Below are positions 38,767 through 47,199 of a stretch of DNA of 64,000 nucleotides, piece by piece (the first letter of the stretch is position 1; each line of letters begins with the position of its first letter). The DNA comes from PALSA-612 sp963776375 (lineage in GTDB: Bacteria; Actinomycetota; Thermoleophilia; Gaiellales; Gaiellaceae). The notes under the pieces were generated by a model. It was not told the DNA's origin and ran no database searches. It worked only from the letters and a program-made list of their open reading frames with translations. The position numbers and the translations under genes were made by a program. The stretch is from the NCBI GenBank assembly GCA_963776375.1, contig CAVZMF010000006.1, positions 173,475 to 237,474 on the forward strand, written 5' to 3'.

Positions 38767-39519
38767 CTACACCGACGGAGCCGTCTTCACGCCGGGGACG
38801 CCGTAGCTCTTCTCCCGAACCGGGGCGATCGCGCACGGTTCGCTCGTCCCTGCAGGTCGCGAGCGTTCTCGCCGCAACAGCTTCAACGCGTGCTGCGCTC
38901 GGCCGCAGGCGAGACGGTCGAGTGTCGTCATCAATGCCGCCAGCGGCTCGAGGTACCGCGCCGAGGAGAGAGGCCCGGCGTCGGCCGCGTCGAAGCCGAT
39001 GTCTCGCACGAGCTCGCCGACGAGCGCCTTTGCTTCAGCATCGTCTCCGGCGATGAAGGCAGTCGCCGCGACGCCCTCGAAGTCGGGGGAGCGTCGGATC
39101 ACAGCCGAATAGATGTGGTTCCACGCCTTGACGACCCGTGCCCCGGGCGCGAGCGCCTGGATCTGCTCGGCTCCGGACGACGAGGGAAGGTCGTACTGCT
39201 CGCTCGAGCGGCCTTCCCTGAACGGATTCGTCACGTCCACGAGCACCACCCCGTCGAGGTCGCCGGCCTGTGCCAGCGCATCGATTACCGCCGTCCAGGG
39301 AACGGCGAGGATGACAGCTTCTGCGTTCGCTGCCGCCGTCCGGTACGTCCCTCCGAAGGCGGCGCCCACCTCCGTCGCTGTCCGAATGCCTCGCTCGCGA
39401 TCGCGAGATCCGACGCGAACTTCATGGCCGGCAGCCGCGAGCTGAAGCGCGAGTGCGGTGCCCATCCGGCCCGTACCGATCACCGCCACGCGGATCGGGT
39501 GGAGGCATTGTCCAGTCAC
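38767..39519 (-). CDS. F420-dependent NADP oxidoreductase-like protein
   Basis: This 250-aa protein is related to coenzyme F420:NADP oxidoreductases and predicted dinucleotide-binding enzymes. The N-terminal Rossmann motif is VAVIGTGRMGTALALQLAAAG, seen as GTGRMGTALA with SRDRERG following in the NADP-selecting position. EAVILAVPWTAV, VLVDVTNPF and VVKAWNHIYS match the family order. The GTG at 39519 overlaps the stop of the upstream 126-aa gene (GTGA), which fixes this start. The C-terminus after residue 215 is Arg-rich and poorly conserved. It could supply reduced F420 for the luciferase-like enzyme, but that is speculation. Confidence 0.8.
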   Translation of the reverse strand: MTGQCLHPIRVAVIGTGRMGTALALQLAAAGHEVRVGSRDRERGIRTATEVGAAFGGTYRTAAANAEAVILAVPWTAVIDALAQAGDLDGVVLVDVTNPFREGRSSEQYDLPSSSGAEQIQALAPGARVVKAWNHIYSAVIRRSPDFEGVAATAFIAGDDAEAKALVGELVRDIGFDAADAGPLSSARYLEPLAALMTTLDRLACGRAQHALKLLRRERSRPAGTSEPCAIAPVREKSYGVPGVKTAPSV

Positions 39520-39896
39520 AAGTCGCAGTCTTTCGCTAGGCCGCGACGACCCCATCCGAGAGCCTGCGGAAACGGTGTGCGGATTGTCCGCAGTGCTCCA
39601 GGCATCCGAGTGGAAGAGCCCTGGAAGTGACCTTCTGCAGAGAACTGATCCGCGAGAGCGTGCAGCTCTCGAGAGACGTCGTCGCCGAGTACGTGCACCA
39701 GATCTGGCTGCTCGAGGAGCCGGGCGATTTGTCCGACGGACAGCCGATTCCGCAGGTACGGGTCGTCCAGGATGTCTTCGAGACATCGACCCCGACGATG
39801 CTCGCGAATGACATAGGTTGCTGCCCTGTCCTCGGCGCGCGTTTGCACGAGCAGGAACGAAAAGGGCGTTCGCATGAGCCAGGCCAGCTTCGTCAT
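39516..39896 (-). CDS. Hypothetical 126-aa protein coupled to CBS and F420-NADP genes
   Basis: This is a small Arg- and Leu-rich protein without a family I recognise. Its N-terminus MTKLAWLMRTPFSFLLVQ is hydrophobic but short. The middle (EDRAATYVIREHRRGRCLED, NRLSVGQIARLLEQPDLVH) looks helical, with an HTH-like VGQIARLLE segment. Reality is supported by exact overlaps on both sides: its ATG overlaps the CBS gene stop (ATGA) and its stop overlaps the next GTG (GTGA). The three genes form one translationally coupled operon. Confidence 0.6.
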   Translation of the reverse strand: MTKLAWLMRTPFSFLLVQTRAEDRAATYVIREHRRGRCLEDILDDPYLRNRLSVGQIARLLEQPDLVHVLGDDVSRELHALADQFSAEGHFQGSSTRMPGALRTIRTPFPQALGWGRRGLAKDCDL

Positions 39897-40336
39897 GGGA
39901 TGTCGATTCCCGCCAGCGCCCGGAGAACGTCGAGGCTGGAGACGACGCCGATCGGTCTCGTCGAGTGGCGCTCGACGACGATCAGATGTGATGAGGCGTT
40001 CTCGAGCATCAGGTCGATGGCCCGCTCGAGCGAGTCGACGGTCGCGACGGTGAGCGCGGGAGTGGCGGCAAGCGAGCGAGCTGTCTGTGCATCCATGTCA
40101 GCCGTGCGTGCTGCCCGCATCACATCCGTATCCGAGATGACGCCCCAGAGCGTCCCGTGCGGGAGCTCGTCCGCTTCGTGCGCCATCACCATGATCGCGT
40201 GGACGCGGTAGCTGGTCATCATGCGGGCGACGGCTCGCAGTGGCGTGTTCATCGGACAGGCGATGACGCCGGGATGCATCACGTCGATGACGCGGAGCTT
40301 CTGGAGTGGTGATGCCAGCTGAGACCCGGGCGACAA
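39893..40336 (-). CDS. CBS-domain pair protein
   Basis: This 147-aa protein consists of two CBS motifs, which together bind adenine nucleotides in most members. The first is VIDVMHPGVIACPMNTPLRA with RVHAIMVMAHEADELPHGTLWGVISDTDVM, cited in part, and the second ATPALTVATVDSLERAIDLM with RPIGVVSSLDVLRALAG. It closely resembles the protein at 51354-51830 and the relic at 17448. It begins the coupled operon with the 126-aa protein and the F420-NADP enzyme, and may be its energy sensor. Confidence 0.85.
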   Translation of the reverse strand: MSPGSQLASPLQKLRVIDVMHPGVIACPMNTPLRAVARMMTSYRVHAIMVMAHEADELPHGTLWGVISDTDVMRAARTADMDAQTARSLAATPALTVATVDSLERAIDLMLENASSHLIVVERHSTRPIGVVSSLDVLRALAGIDIP

Positions 40337-40562
40337 CTTCTGAATCCCTCCTTTCCTCTCGATGCTGGCGCAGGCGAGCGGCGCACCTGGCGCCTCTTCT
40401 TCGACCTTTGTCCCTGCTCAAGCTTGGCAGGTGGCGCTCGTGCTCCCATCGGTGCTTGCCCTGAATCCGCTTCAGTGCTCCCACCGATGATCGATCGGCC
40501 CTCGCTCTCGATGATCGCTACATCAGACCGGCCGCCGGCCGGTCGCGAAACGAAGCAGAGTC

Positions 40563-41054
40563 ATGAGTGGGATAGACATCGAAACCGTGAGGATCGACAA
40601 GCCCGAGGAGTTGAACGTCATCCTCGGGCAGGCCCACTTCATCAAGACGGTGGAGGACCTCTACGAGGCGTTGGCCGGCAGCTCGCCGCATCTGCGCTTC
40701 GGCATCGCCTTCTGCGAGTCGTCCGGGCCGAGGCTGGTGCGCCGGGTAGGCAACGACGAGGAGCTGATCGAGCTCGCCGTTCGAAACGCGCTTGCGATTG
40801 GCGCCGGGCACTCGTTCATCGTCTTCCTGCGAGAGGGCTATCCGGTGAACGTCCTGAACCAGATCAAGCAGGTTCCGGAGGTCTGTCGTGTCTTCTGCGC
40901 GACTGCGAATGCCGTCGAAGTCGTCATCGGTGCCACGCCGCAAGGCCGTGCGATTCTCGGCGTCGTCGACGGTTCGTCACCGTTGGGTGTCGAGAGCGAG
41001 GACGATGTAGCCTCACGCCGCGAGCTGCTGCGACGGATCGGCTACAAGCTGTGA
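40563..41054 (+). CDS. Adenosine-specific kinase family protein
   Basis: This 163-aa protein belongs to the compact archaeal/bacterial adenosine-specific kinase family (PF04008 type). Family segments are NVILGQAHFIKTVEDLYEAL, the HLRFGIAFCESSGPRLVRR block, AIGAGHSFIVFLREGYPVN and FCATANAVEVVIG followed by GRAILGVVDG. The length is typical. The gene is single. The 226 bases upstream, divergent from the CBS operon, must hold its promoter. Nucleoside salvage is the assumed role, with little biochemistry available for the family. Confidence 0.8.
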   Translation: MSGIDIETVRIDKPEELNVILGQAHFIKTVEDLYEALAGSSPHLRFGIAFCESSGPRLVRRVGNDEELIELAVRNALAIGAGHSFIVFLREGYPVNVLNQIKQVPEVCRVFCATANAVEVVIGATPQGRAILGVVDGSSPLGVESEDDVASRRELLRRIGYKL

Positions 41055-41085
41055 ACCCTCCATGGCGGTACGCCTTTTCGGTTGA

Positions 41086-42037
41086 TCACGTCGAGTGGCG
41101 TGAGAGCCAGCCGAGGAGCCCTCTGAGGCTGGCGCTCGCGACGCAGACGGAGGTGTCGGCGGCGCCGTAGTACATGCGGAGCGTGTCGCCGTCCTCGAGC
41201 AGCCGCCAGCCGCAGGAGAACACGACTTGGTCGACGTCGCCGATGCGCTCGTACGGGGCATCTGGCCCGAACAGCCATTCGCGTCGAGCGGGCGAGCACG
41301 TGGTCGGGGCGGTCGCGGTCGAGGAGGGCCAGGCCGAGCCGGTAGATCGATCCGGCCGCGGTCGTGTGGACACCGTGGTAGAGGAGCAGCCAGCCTTCCG
41401 GGGTTTCGAGCGGTGGCGCGCAGAGCCCGACCTTGTGCGCGTCCCACCAGGCGCCCTCGCGGGCGCGAAGCAGGATTGTATGGTCGCCCCAGTGGCGGAG
41501 ATCTGGGCTCCAGGAGAGCCAGATGTGGGCCTCGTGTCTCGGTGTCGCGGACACCGGACGGTGGATCAGCGCCCAGCGTCCGTCGAACTGGCGGGGAAAG
41601 AGCGCGGCGTCTTTGTCTTCGGGGGGCATGATCACACCGCGCCGTTCATACGAGCGGAAGTCACGCGTCGTGGCCAGGCAGACGAGTGCGCCGTGGGTCG
41701 AGTAGCCGGTGTAGACGATCATGTACTCGTCGCCGACCGGCGTGATCCGCGCATCCTCGATTCCGAACTCCTCCGCGTGTGAGGCGAGGTCGGGCAGCAT
41801 GTCTCGGCCGTGGTCCATCACCCAGTTGGTGAGGCCGTCGGCGCTTCGCGCAACGCTGAGATGCGAGATACCCGTGCGCGTCTCGATCCGCGCCAGCAAG
41901 AGCGTCTCGCCTTCGAATTCCGCGACTCCCGGATTGAAGACCGCGTTCACCGTATGCGGCCACTGGGCCGCGTTCAGGATCGGGTTGCCTTCGTAGCGGC
42001 GGAAGATCTCCTGTCGTAGCTCAGCGCTCAAGTGCAA
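41086..42037 (-). CDS. GH130 glycoside phosphorylase/hydrolase A (frameshifted)
   Basis: This is a five-bladed beta-propeller enzyme of GH130, whose members phosphorolyse or hydrolyse beta-mannosides. Visible family blocks are NAVFNPGVAEFEGETLLLAR, EDARITPVGDEYMIVYTGYS with the catalytic-region Asp, FPRQFDGRWALIHRP and KVGLCAPPLETPEGWLLLYHG. Near 41290 one base is lost or gained. The other frame continues WLFGPDAPYERIGDVDQVVF and MYYGAADTSVCVASASL to a stop at 41086. TTG 42037, preceded by GGAG, is the only good start. It is divergent from a second GH130 gene, with 62 bases between them. Confidence 0.8.
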
Positions 42038-42064
42038 CCAGTCTCCATCCGATCAGGCCGATAA

Positions 42065-42091
42065 GGATACGATCGCTTCCCACAAGTATCC
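42065..42091. promoter_or_regulatory. Inverted repeat between divergent GH130 genes
   Basis: GGATAC (42065-42070) and GTATCC (42086-42091) are perfect complements separated by 15 bases, extendable by two bases on each side with one mismatch. They lie in the 62-base gap between the two divergent GH130 starts, so a regulator bound here could control both genes. No regulator gene is adjacent. Confidence 0.4.
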
Positions 42092-42099
42092 CTCGACAC

Positions 42100-43131
42100 G
42101 TGACCAATCCTCGACCAGACCCTGGCCCGGCTGCGGGCTCCAACGGCGTACGCGTGACGGCACGGCGCCTGGGCGACGCGCCGATCGTCGAGGCGGGATC
42201 GGTGCCGGGATACGGGCCGATCTTCAACGCCGGGGTGATGCTCGCGGAGGGTCGCTTCCACCTGTTCGCACGGGGTGTGCGGACCGGCTACCGGCGAAAC
42301 GACGGGCCCGGGCCTCGCTTCCTCGACTACGTCTCGGACGTGCTCGTCTTCACGTCGAGCGACGGCAGATCGTACGAGTTTCAGCACGTGCTGGCACGCG
42401 GCACACCCGAAGGCGTCTACTGCTACGAGGACCCCCGCGTCCAGCGTGTGCGCAGCGGTGACGACGAAAGGGTCGTGATGTCGTACACGAACCTGCCGGC
42501 GCCGGAGTCGGGCCAACCGTGGCGCATCGGCGTGCACCGGCTCGCCTATGCGAACGGACGGTTCTTCCTCAATCGCACCTCAGAGCGCGTGATCGGGCCC
42601 GACGACCACCCGGACAAGGACGCCGTGCTGTTCAACCTTCGCGACCGGCGTGTAGGACTGATCCATCGGATCCACCCGAACATGCAACTCGCTCTCTTCG
42701 ACTCACTCGACGACGTGTGGGACCCGAGCCCCGGGTACTGGGACGACCACATGCGCCGGCTCGAGGAGCAGACGATCATCAGACCGTCCCCGGGAGCACT
42801 CGGCGTCGGGGCGGGCGCGCCCCCCGTGGAGACAGACGAGGGACTCCTGCTCTTCTACCACGAGCGTGACGGCGCCGGTGAGTACACGACGAGGGTCGCT
42901 CTGCTCGACGACGAGACCGGCCGGGTCAAGTCGACGCTGCCGGAGCCGATCATGCGGCCTGAAGCCACGTGGGAGCGCGTCGGCGATGTCGACAACGTCG
43001 TCTTCGTGCAGGGCGCAGTGGCCAGGGGGGATGGCACGATCTACCTCACCTACGGCGCGGCCGACCGATGCGTCGGTGCGGCGAGCGTCGAGACGGCGGA
43101 GCTCCTGGCCGCCCTGCGTGCCGCTGCTTGA
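42100..43131 (+). CDS. GH130 glycoside phosphorylase/hydrolase B
   Basis: This intact 343-aa GH130 propeller shows IFNAGVMLAEGRFHLFARG, YCYEDPRVQRVRSGDDERVV with the ED catalytic-region pair, LIHRIHPNMQLALFDS, GVGAGAPPVETDEGLLLFYH and ERVGDVDNVVFVQGA before the terminal TYGAADRCVGAAS. It shares the same block order as the divergent copy but is not close in sequence, so the two likely differ in substrate. GTG 42100 is the first start and lacks a clear ribosome site. Its 3' end overlaps the convergent barrel glycosidase-like gene by 82 bases. Confidence 0.85.
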   Translation: MTNPRPDPGPAAGSNGVRVTARRLGDAPIVEAGSVPGYGPIFNAGVMLAEGRFHLFARGVRTGYRRNDGPGPRFLDYVSDVLVFTSSDGRSYEFQHVLARGTPEGVYCYEDPRVQRVRSGDDERVVMSYTNLPAPESGQPWRIGVHRLAYANGRFFLNRTSERVIGPDDHPDKDAVLFNLRDRRVGLIHRIHPNMQLALFDSLDDVWDPSPGYWDDHMRRLEEQTIIRPSPGALGVGAGAPPVETDEGLLLFYHERDGAGEYTTRVALLDDETGRVKSTLPEPIMRPEATWERVGDVDNVVFVQGAVARGDGTIYLTYGAADRCVGAASVETAELLAALRAAA

Positions 43132-44105
43132 AGCCGGCGCGCTTGCTGGAGCGCGGAGATCATCGCCAGCGTCGACTCGGCTCCCTGATTGCGGTTGCAG
43201 CCGTGCGCCTCGAGGCCGTCACTGCAACCGCCTGTGACAGGGTCGAGTAGCGGCACGCCGGTGTCGTTCGCACCGAGGAACCACGCTGCCGCCTGCAGAC
43301 AGGCCCGGACCCAAGCGTCATCGCCGGTGGCGTCGAAGGCTGTTGCGCAGGCATCCGCCATGGCACCGGCCTCGATCGGCTGCTGGTCGAAGCCGGGTCG
43401 CGGCTCTCCTCGCGCCCAACCCGTCTGCGGTGCGAAGCTGAAGTGATCGCCGAGGGTCTCGATCTCGACCAGCCAGCGGAGCAGGCGCAGACCCTCGTCG
43501 AGGAGCAGCCGGTCGCCGAGCGCCACGCCGGCCGCGACACGTGCCTGCGCCAGGCGGGCGTTGTCGTAGGCCAAGCGTGCCTCGGGCCACGGCCAACCGG
43601 GGCCGCGCCGAAGCTTTCCAAGGCGAGAGGAGGCGCCCTCGAGGAGCGACTTCGCCGCTGTCTCGCCCGACTGCGCCCTCAGCACCTCGACCGCGCCAAG
43701 CCCGGCGTAGGCGTTCGTCCGAGGTGAGGGCGAGCGGAGGGCGGCCGCACCCGCCGCGAAACGGGCGAGGGCGCGCCGGCGCAGCGTCACGGACGACCCA
43801 CGTGCAGCGGTTGCTCCCAGGGCCCAGAGAGCACGGCCGTTGGAGTCGTCGGACCCGACCTCGTCCAGCCAGCGACGTTCGGGTGGGGGAGAGAGGCGGT
43901 TGTGGAAGCGGCCGTCGTCGAGCTGCGCGTTCTCGAGGAAGGTCAAACACGTCACCTCGAGCCGTCGAAGCGCAGACGAGCGCTGCGGTTCGTGCAGCAC
44001 CACGACCAGCGCGCGGGCGACGTCGTCGGTGCAGTAGCCGTGCTCGACGCGAGGAGCGGAGTGCCACGCGTGCTCGAAAACCCCTGCCTCGTCGCTCAGC
44101 CGCAA
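43050..44105 (-). CDS. (alpha/alpha)6-barrel glycosidase-like protein
   Basis: This 351-aa, mostly helical protein often accompanies or is fused to GT4 transferases. Hallmarks are EHGYCTDDVARALVVVLHEP, FHNRLSPPPERRWLDEVGSDDSNGRALWALG (cited in parts as FHNRLSP and DSNGRALWALG), GPGWPWPEARLAYDNARL and a C-terminal NQGAESTLAMISALQQA. Helix pairs with Trp/Asp pockets suggest a carbohydrate-binding barrel, with catalysis unproven. Family resemblance starts about ten codons before TTG 44105 (LAHLLRLSDE), so translation may start within, or be coupled to, the GT4 gene that ends at 44135. The far C-terminal tail overlapping GH130 B is probably dispensable. Confidence 0.7.
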   Translation of the reverse strand: MRLSDEAGVFEHAWHSAPRVEHGYCTDDVARALVVVLHEPQRSSALRRLEVTCLTFLENAQLDDGRFHNRLSPPPERRWLDEVGSDDSNGRALWALGATAARGSSVTLRRRALARFAAGAAALRSPSPRTNAYAGLGAVEVLRAQSGETAAKSLLEGASSRLGKLRRGPGWPWPEARLAYDNARLAQARVAAGVALGDRLLLDEGLRLLRWLVEIETLGDHFSFAPQTGWARGEPRPGFDQQPIEAGAMADACATAFDATGDDAWVRACLQAAAWFLGANDTGVPLLDPVTGGCSDGLEAHGCNRNQGAESTLAMISALQQARRLQAAARRAARSSAVSTLAAPTHRSAAP

Positions 44106-44134
44106 CAGGTGCGCGAGCGGGGGTGGCGGCAGCC

Positions 44135-45313
44135 TCAGCTCGCCACCCTGAGGCGGACGCCCGCGGCCTCGCGGGCGAGCTGCCAGTACGCTCGGCCGAC
44201 GTTCTGCCAGTGATGTGCCTGTGCCTGCCGGCGGGCAACCGCTGCAGCGCGGGCGGCGAGACCCTTGTCGGTGAGAAGGGACCGCAGCGCTGCTGCGATC
44301 GCTTCCGGATCCTCGTGGGGAACGAGGAGACCGGAACCCTTCCCGACCAGCTCGACAGCATGTGGGAAGCGTGTCGCCACGACCGGTTTCCCCGACGCGA
44401 TCGCCTCGACGAGCACACCCGAGACGACCTGATCGCGCGAGCGATAGGGGAGCACCACAACGTCGGCAGCCCGGACCTCTGCAAGCACCTCCTCCGTCGG
44501 CCGGTAGGCGTCGTCGAACTCGACCAGATCGTCCACGCCCAGCGTGCGCGCCTGGGCGAGCAGCGACTCGCGGTAGCTCTCACCTTCGGTGGCGCGGATG
44601 CGCGGGTGTGTCTGCCCGAGCACCAGGTAGCGAGGCGGCGGGTCGAGATCGCGCAGCCGAGCGAGTGCCTCGATCACGAACTCGATTCCCTTGCCCGGCC
44701 CGATCAGTCCCCAGGTCAGGATCGACGGTCGACCGCCGATCGAGGCGGACGTCGTCGGGCCGAGGTTCGCGCGCGCGCCGTGCGGGATCACCCGCACCCG
44801 TTCTGGGTCGAGGGCGTGCGCACCCTGCAAGCGTGTCCGCGCCGCGTTGCTCTGCACGACCACGAACTCGGCCGTCTCGGAAAGCCGCTCGACGATCGCG
44901 CGGCGAGCCGGCGACGGGCGCTCGAGCACGGTGTGAAAGACGACGATCAGCGGTGCCGTCAGTCGCTCCGCGAGCTCGATCACGTGCGCGCCTTCCTCGC
45001 CTCCGTAGATCCCGAACTCGTGCTGGAGGATGACGACGTCGAAGTCTTCGAGCGCCTCAACGGCCGAATCGAGCGATGCGGCCGACCCTCGAACGAGCTC
45101 CGCCACCACAGGCGGCGGGTGGTCGAGAGCGCCCGCCTCGTCCACGCAGCTGACGACCCCGAGTCGTTGTCCGCCGCCCCGGGATGCCATCACCGAACGC
45201 AGCGACTCGGTGAAGGTCGCTATCCCGCACTTCGTCGGCGGGTAGGTGCCCACAAAACCGACCCCGAGTTCGCCGGCCGCGTCGTAGCTGAGACGGTGCA
45301 CGACTAGCGCCAC
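44135..45313 (-). CDS. GT4-family glycosyltransferase
   Basis: This is a 392-aa GT-B glycosyltransferase. The N-terminal donor/acceptor domain begins VGFVGTYPPTKCGIATFTES and contains ILQHEFGIYGGEEG. The C-terminal GT4 domain has LTWGLIGPGKGIEFVIEAL, YLVLGQTHP, the VVLPYRSRDQVVSGVLVEAI motif corresponding to the E-x7-E region, and SGLLVPHEDPEAIA. It lies directly upstream of the barrel protein and downstream of a dehydrogenase. With the GH130 pair this suggests synthesis and turnover of a mannose-containing oligosaccharide or glycoside, but the sugar specificity is an inference. Confidence 0.85.
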   Translation of the reverse strand: MALVVHRLSYDAAGELGVGFVGTYPPTKCGIATFTESLRSVMASRGGGQRLGVVSCVDEAGALDHPPPVVAELVRGSAASLDSAVEALEDFDVVILQHEFGIYGGEEGAHVIELAERLTAPLIVVFHTVLERPSPARRAIVERLSETAEFVVVQSNAARTRLQGAHALDPERVRVIPHGARANLGPTTSASIGGRPSILTWGLIGPGKGIEFVIEALARLRDLDPPPRYLVLGQTHPRIRATEGESYRESLLAQARTLGVDDLVEFDDAYRPTEEVLAEVRAADVVVLPYRSRDQVVSGVLVEAIASGKPVVATRFPHAVELVGKGSGLLVPHEDPEAIAAALRSLLTDKGLAARAAAVARRQAQAHHWQNVGRAYWQLAREAAGVRLRVAS

Positions 45314-45426
45314 TTGGCACGCACCCCCGCGACTCTCGCCGTCCCCACCATCTCGTAACGATCACCGCGACCAGCAGCCGGCGCATCGGCGCAGGCGCGT
45401 AGCGTGCTCCGGGTTTCTACGGATGC

Positions 45427-46449
45427 TCAGGTCGCACGTGCCGCGGCTGTGGCGAGCAGAGCCACCTCCACTGCGCCCACCGCGTCCGCCAACGTCACTA
45501 CCAGCGGCTCCCGACCATCCGCGGCGGCTTCGACGTTCTCGAGCAGCGCGCGAAGAGATGCCTCGTACACCTCATGCTTCGACTGGTGCAACGAAAACGT
45601 CGCCCGCAGGGAAGCAAACGATGTGTCGCCGACGAGGCGGTATCCCGGAAGCAGTGCGGCGACCCGGTCGACGGTCTCCAGACTCGGATCGGCCCACACG
45701 TCGCCTTCTAAAGGGATCCAGCCCGTGAGCGTCACGTTCCCGTGCTCGAAGCCCAGGTCGATCGACGTTCGCTCGCCGTCGACGCTGCGGCAGAACACGT
45801 GGGCATGATGCGAGACCACCCCGCTTCGGTGCTGGATGGTGGCGGCCATGCCGTCCGTCCGGCCGTCGGGCCGTACCTGGCGAAACGCTGCGATGTCCTG
45901 CGCAGGGCTGCGCGTCAGCTGGGCAGCCAGGTCGAAGAAGTGGACGCCGTGCTCGAGCAGGATCCCGCCGGATCGCTCCTCCTTCCAGAACCAGTGCTCG
46001 GGGGGAATGACGCCGACGACCGCGTGGTTGCTCACCGCGAAGGTCCGCAGCGGGCCAAGCAGCTCCTCTGCTGCGATCGTCTCCGCCGCCTTGACCAGTG
46101 GGTTGTGCCGCAGCACGTGATCGACCGTGACCAGGCGGCCCGTGCGCTCGCCGGCAGCGGCCACCCGTCGCGCATCCTCCAGCGTCAGCGCCAGCGGCTT
46201 CTCCACGATCACGTGCTTGCCCGCCTCGAGCGCCTCGACCGTCAGAGCAGCGTGCGCGGCGGGCTCCGCGGCCACCGACACGATCGTCACCTCCGAATCC
46301 CGGACGAGCGATGCCAGATCGGTGTATACCCGGGCGCGTAGCTCCGGGACATCGATCGGGACGCGATCGCACACTGCGACCACCCGTTGACCCCAGGCCC
46401 GGTGCAGGAACCGGCCGAACCGGCCGTAACCCACTATTCCGACGCCCAC
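45427..46449 (-). CDS. Gfo/Idh/MocA-family oxidoreductase
   Basis: This 340-aa NAD(P)-dependent sugar or cyclitol dehydrogenase begins with the Rossmann motif MGVGIVGYGRFGRFLHRAWG. It has the family EKP motif at AGKHVIVEKPLALTLEDARR near residue 95. The C-terminal sheet domain carries GGILLEHGVHFFDLAAQL with the catalytic His. GTG 46449 is preceded by AAGGGGG. The 113-base gap to the GT4 gene allows an operon. Its likely substrate is the sugar handled by the neighbouring GT4/GH130 set. Confidence 0.85.
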   Translation of the reverse strand: MGVGIVGYGRFGRFLHRAWGQRVVAVCDRVPIDVPELRARVYTDLASLVRDSEVTIVSVAAEPAAHAALTVEALEAGKHVIVEKPLALTLEDARRVAAAGERTGRLVTVDHVLRHNPLVKAAETIAAEELLGPLRTFAVSNHAVVGVIPPEHWFWKEERSGGILLEHGVHFFDLAAQLTRSPAQDIAAFRQVRPDGRTDGMAATIQHRSGVVSHHAHVFCRSVDGERTSIDLGFEHGNVTLTGWIPLEGDVWADPSLETVDRVAALLPGYRLVGDTSFASLRATFSLHQSKHEVYEASLRALLENVEAAADGREPLVVTLADAVGAVEVALLATAAARAT

Positions 46450-46578
46450 GCGAAGAACCCCCTTCTGGGCCGCGTCGGCACCTTCACGTAGAGCCGAGAA
46501 AGCCAGGCCTGAAAACGCACGCGAGCCGGATGTTTCCAGAGCGCGCCGTGTTGAGGCCGCGTCGGTGGCTGATCCGCA

Positions 46579-47199
46579 TTAGCGTTCTTTCAGCACGGAG
46601 TACCAGACGCGCTCGGCGACCGTGCGCAGGTCGTCGCTGGTGCGTGCGAGTCGGCGGTAAAGCTCGCGGCGGGCAGCGACCTCGCGGATGTCGTCCCGCG
46701 TGACGAGCTCGGACATGGCGCGGCGGTAGACGTGCTCGACGCGACTCTGGCTCTTGGCGGCCGCGGTCGCCACCTCGGTGGCTGTCACCCGGCCGCCGTC
46801 GCCGAGCTCAGCGACGGCTTCGGCCAGCTTCTGCATGCCGGCTGCGATCTCGGACGCCATTTCCGCGGTCGCCGCGTCGGGAGCCATACGCATCACCTCG
46901 GCCTCGCGCACGGTGTTCTTGGCGTTGTTGAGGACGCTGTCCAGCCCGCGTGAGAGCTCGAAGATGTCCTCGGGGTCGAGTGGCGTCGTGAATGCCGTGC
47001 CGAGCGCGACCCAGAGCTCGCGTTTGCGGTCGTCCGCGGCGTGCTCGAGCTCGCGAACGCGGTCGACGGCTGCCTCGTCACCGTTGGCCCAGGCGACGAG
47101 CGCGTCCATGCCCTCGACGGTGATCTCGGTCTGGTCGCGCAGCATCCTGAGCACGTCGGGCGTCTCCGGGAGGAACCAGGTGTGGCGCCGTCTGCTCAG
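46579..47199 (-). CDS. DUF47 (PhoU-like) phosphate transport accessory protein
   Basis: This 206-aa, all-helical protein of the DUF47/PhoU-like family is the usual partner of PiT transporters and regulates or assembles them. Blocks are WFLPETPDVLRMLRDQTEIT, ELEHAADDRKRELWVALGTA, FTTPLDPEDIFELSRGLDSV and NNAKNTVREAEVM. No ATG, GTG or TTG lies near the family start. A CTG at 47199 overlaps the stop of the transporter gene (CTGA), and I use it provisionally. The coupling to the PiT gene confirms a joint function. Confidence 0.8.
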   Translation of the reverse strand: MSRRRHTWFLPETPDVLRMLRDQTEITVEGMDALVAWANGDEAAVDRVRELEHAADDRKRELWVALGTAFTTPLDPEDIFELSRGLDSVLNNAKNTVREAEVMRMAPDAATAEMASEIAAGMQKLAEAVAELGDGGRVTATEVATAAAKSQSRVEHVYRRAMSELVTRDDIREVAARRELYRRLARTSDDLRTVAERVWYSVLKER

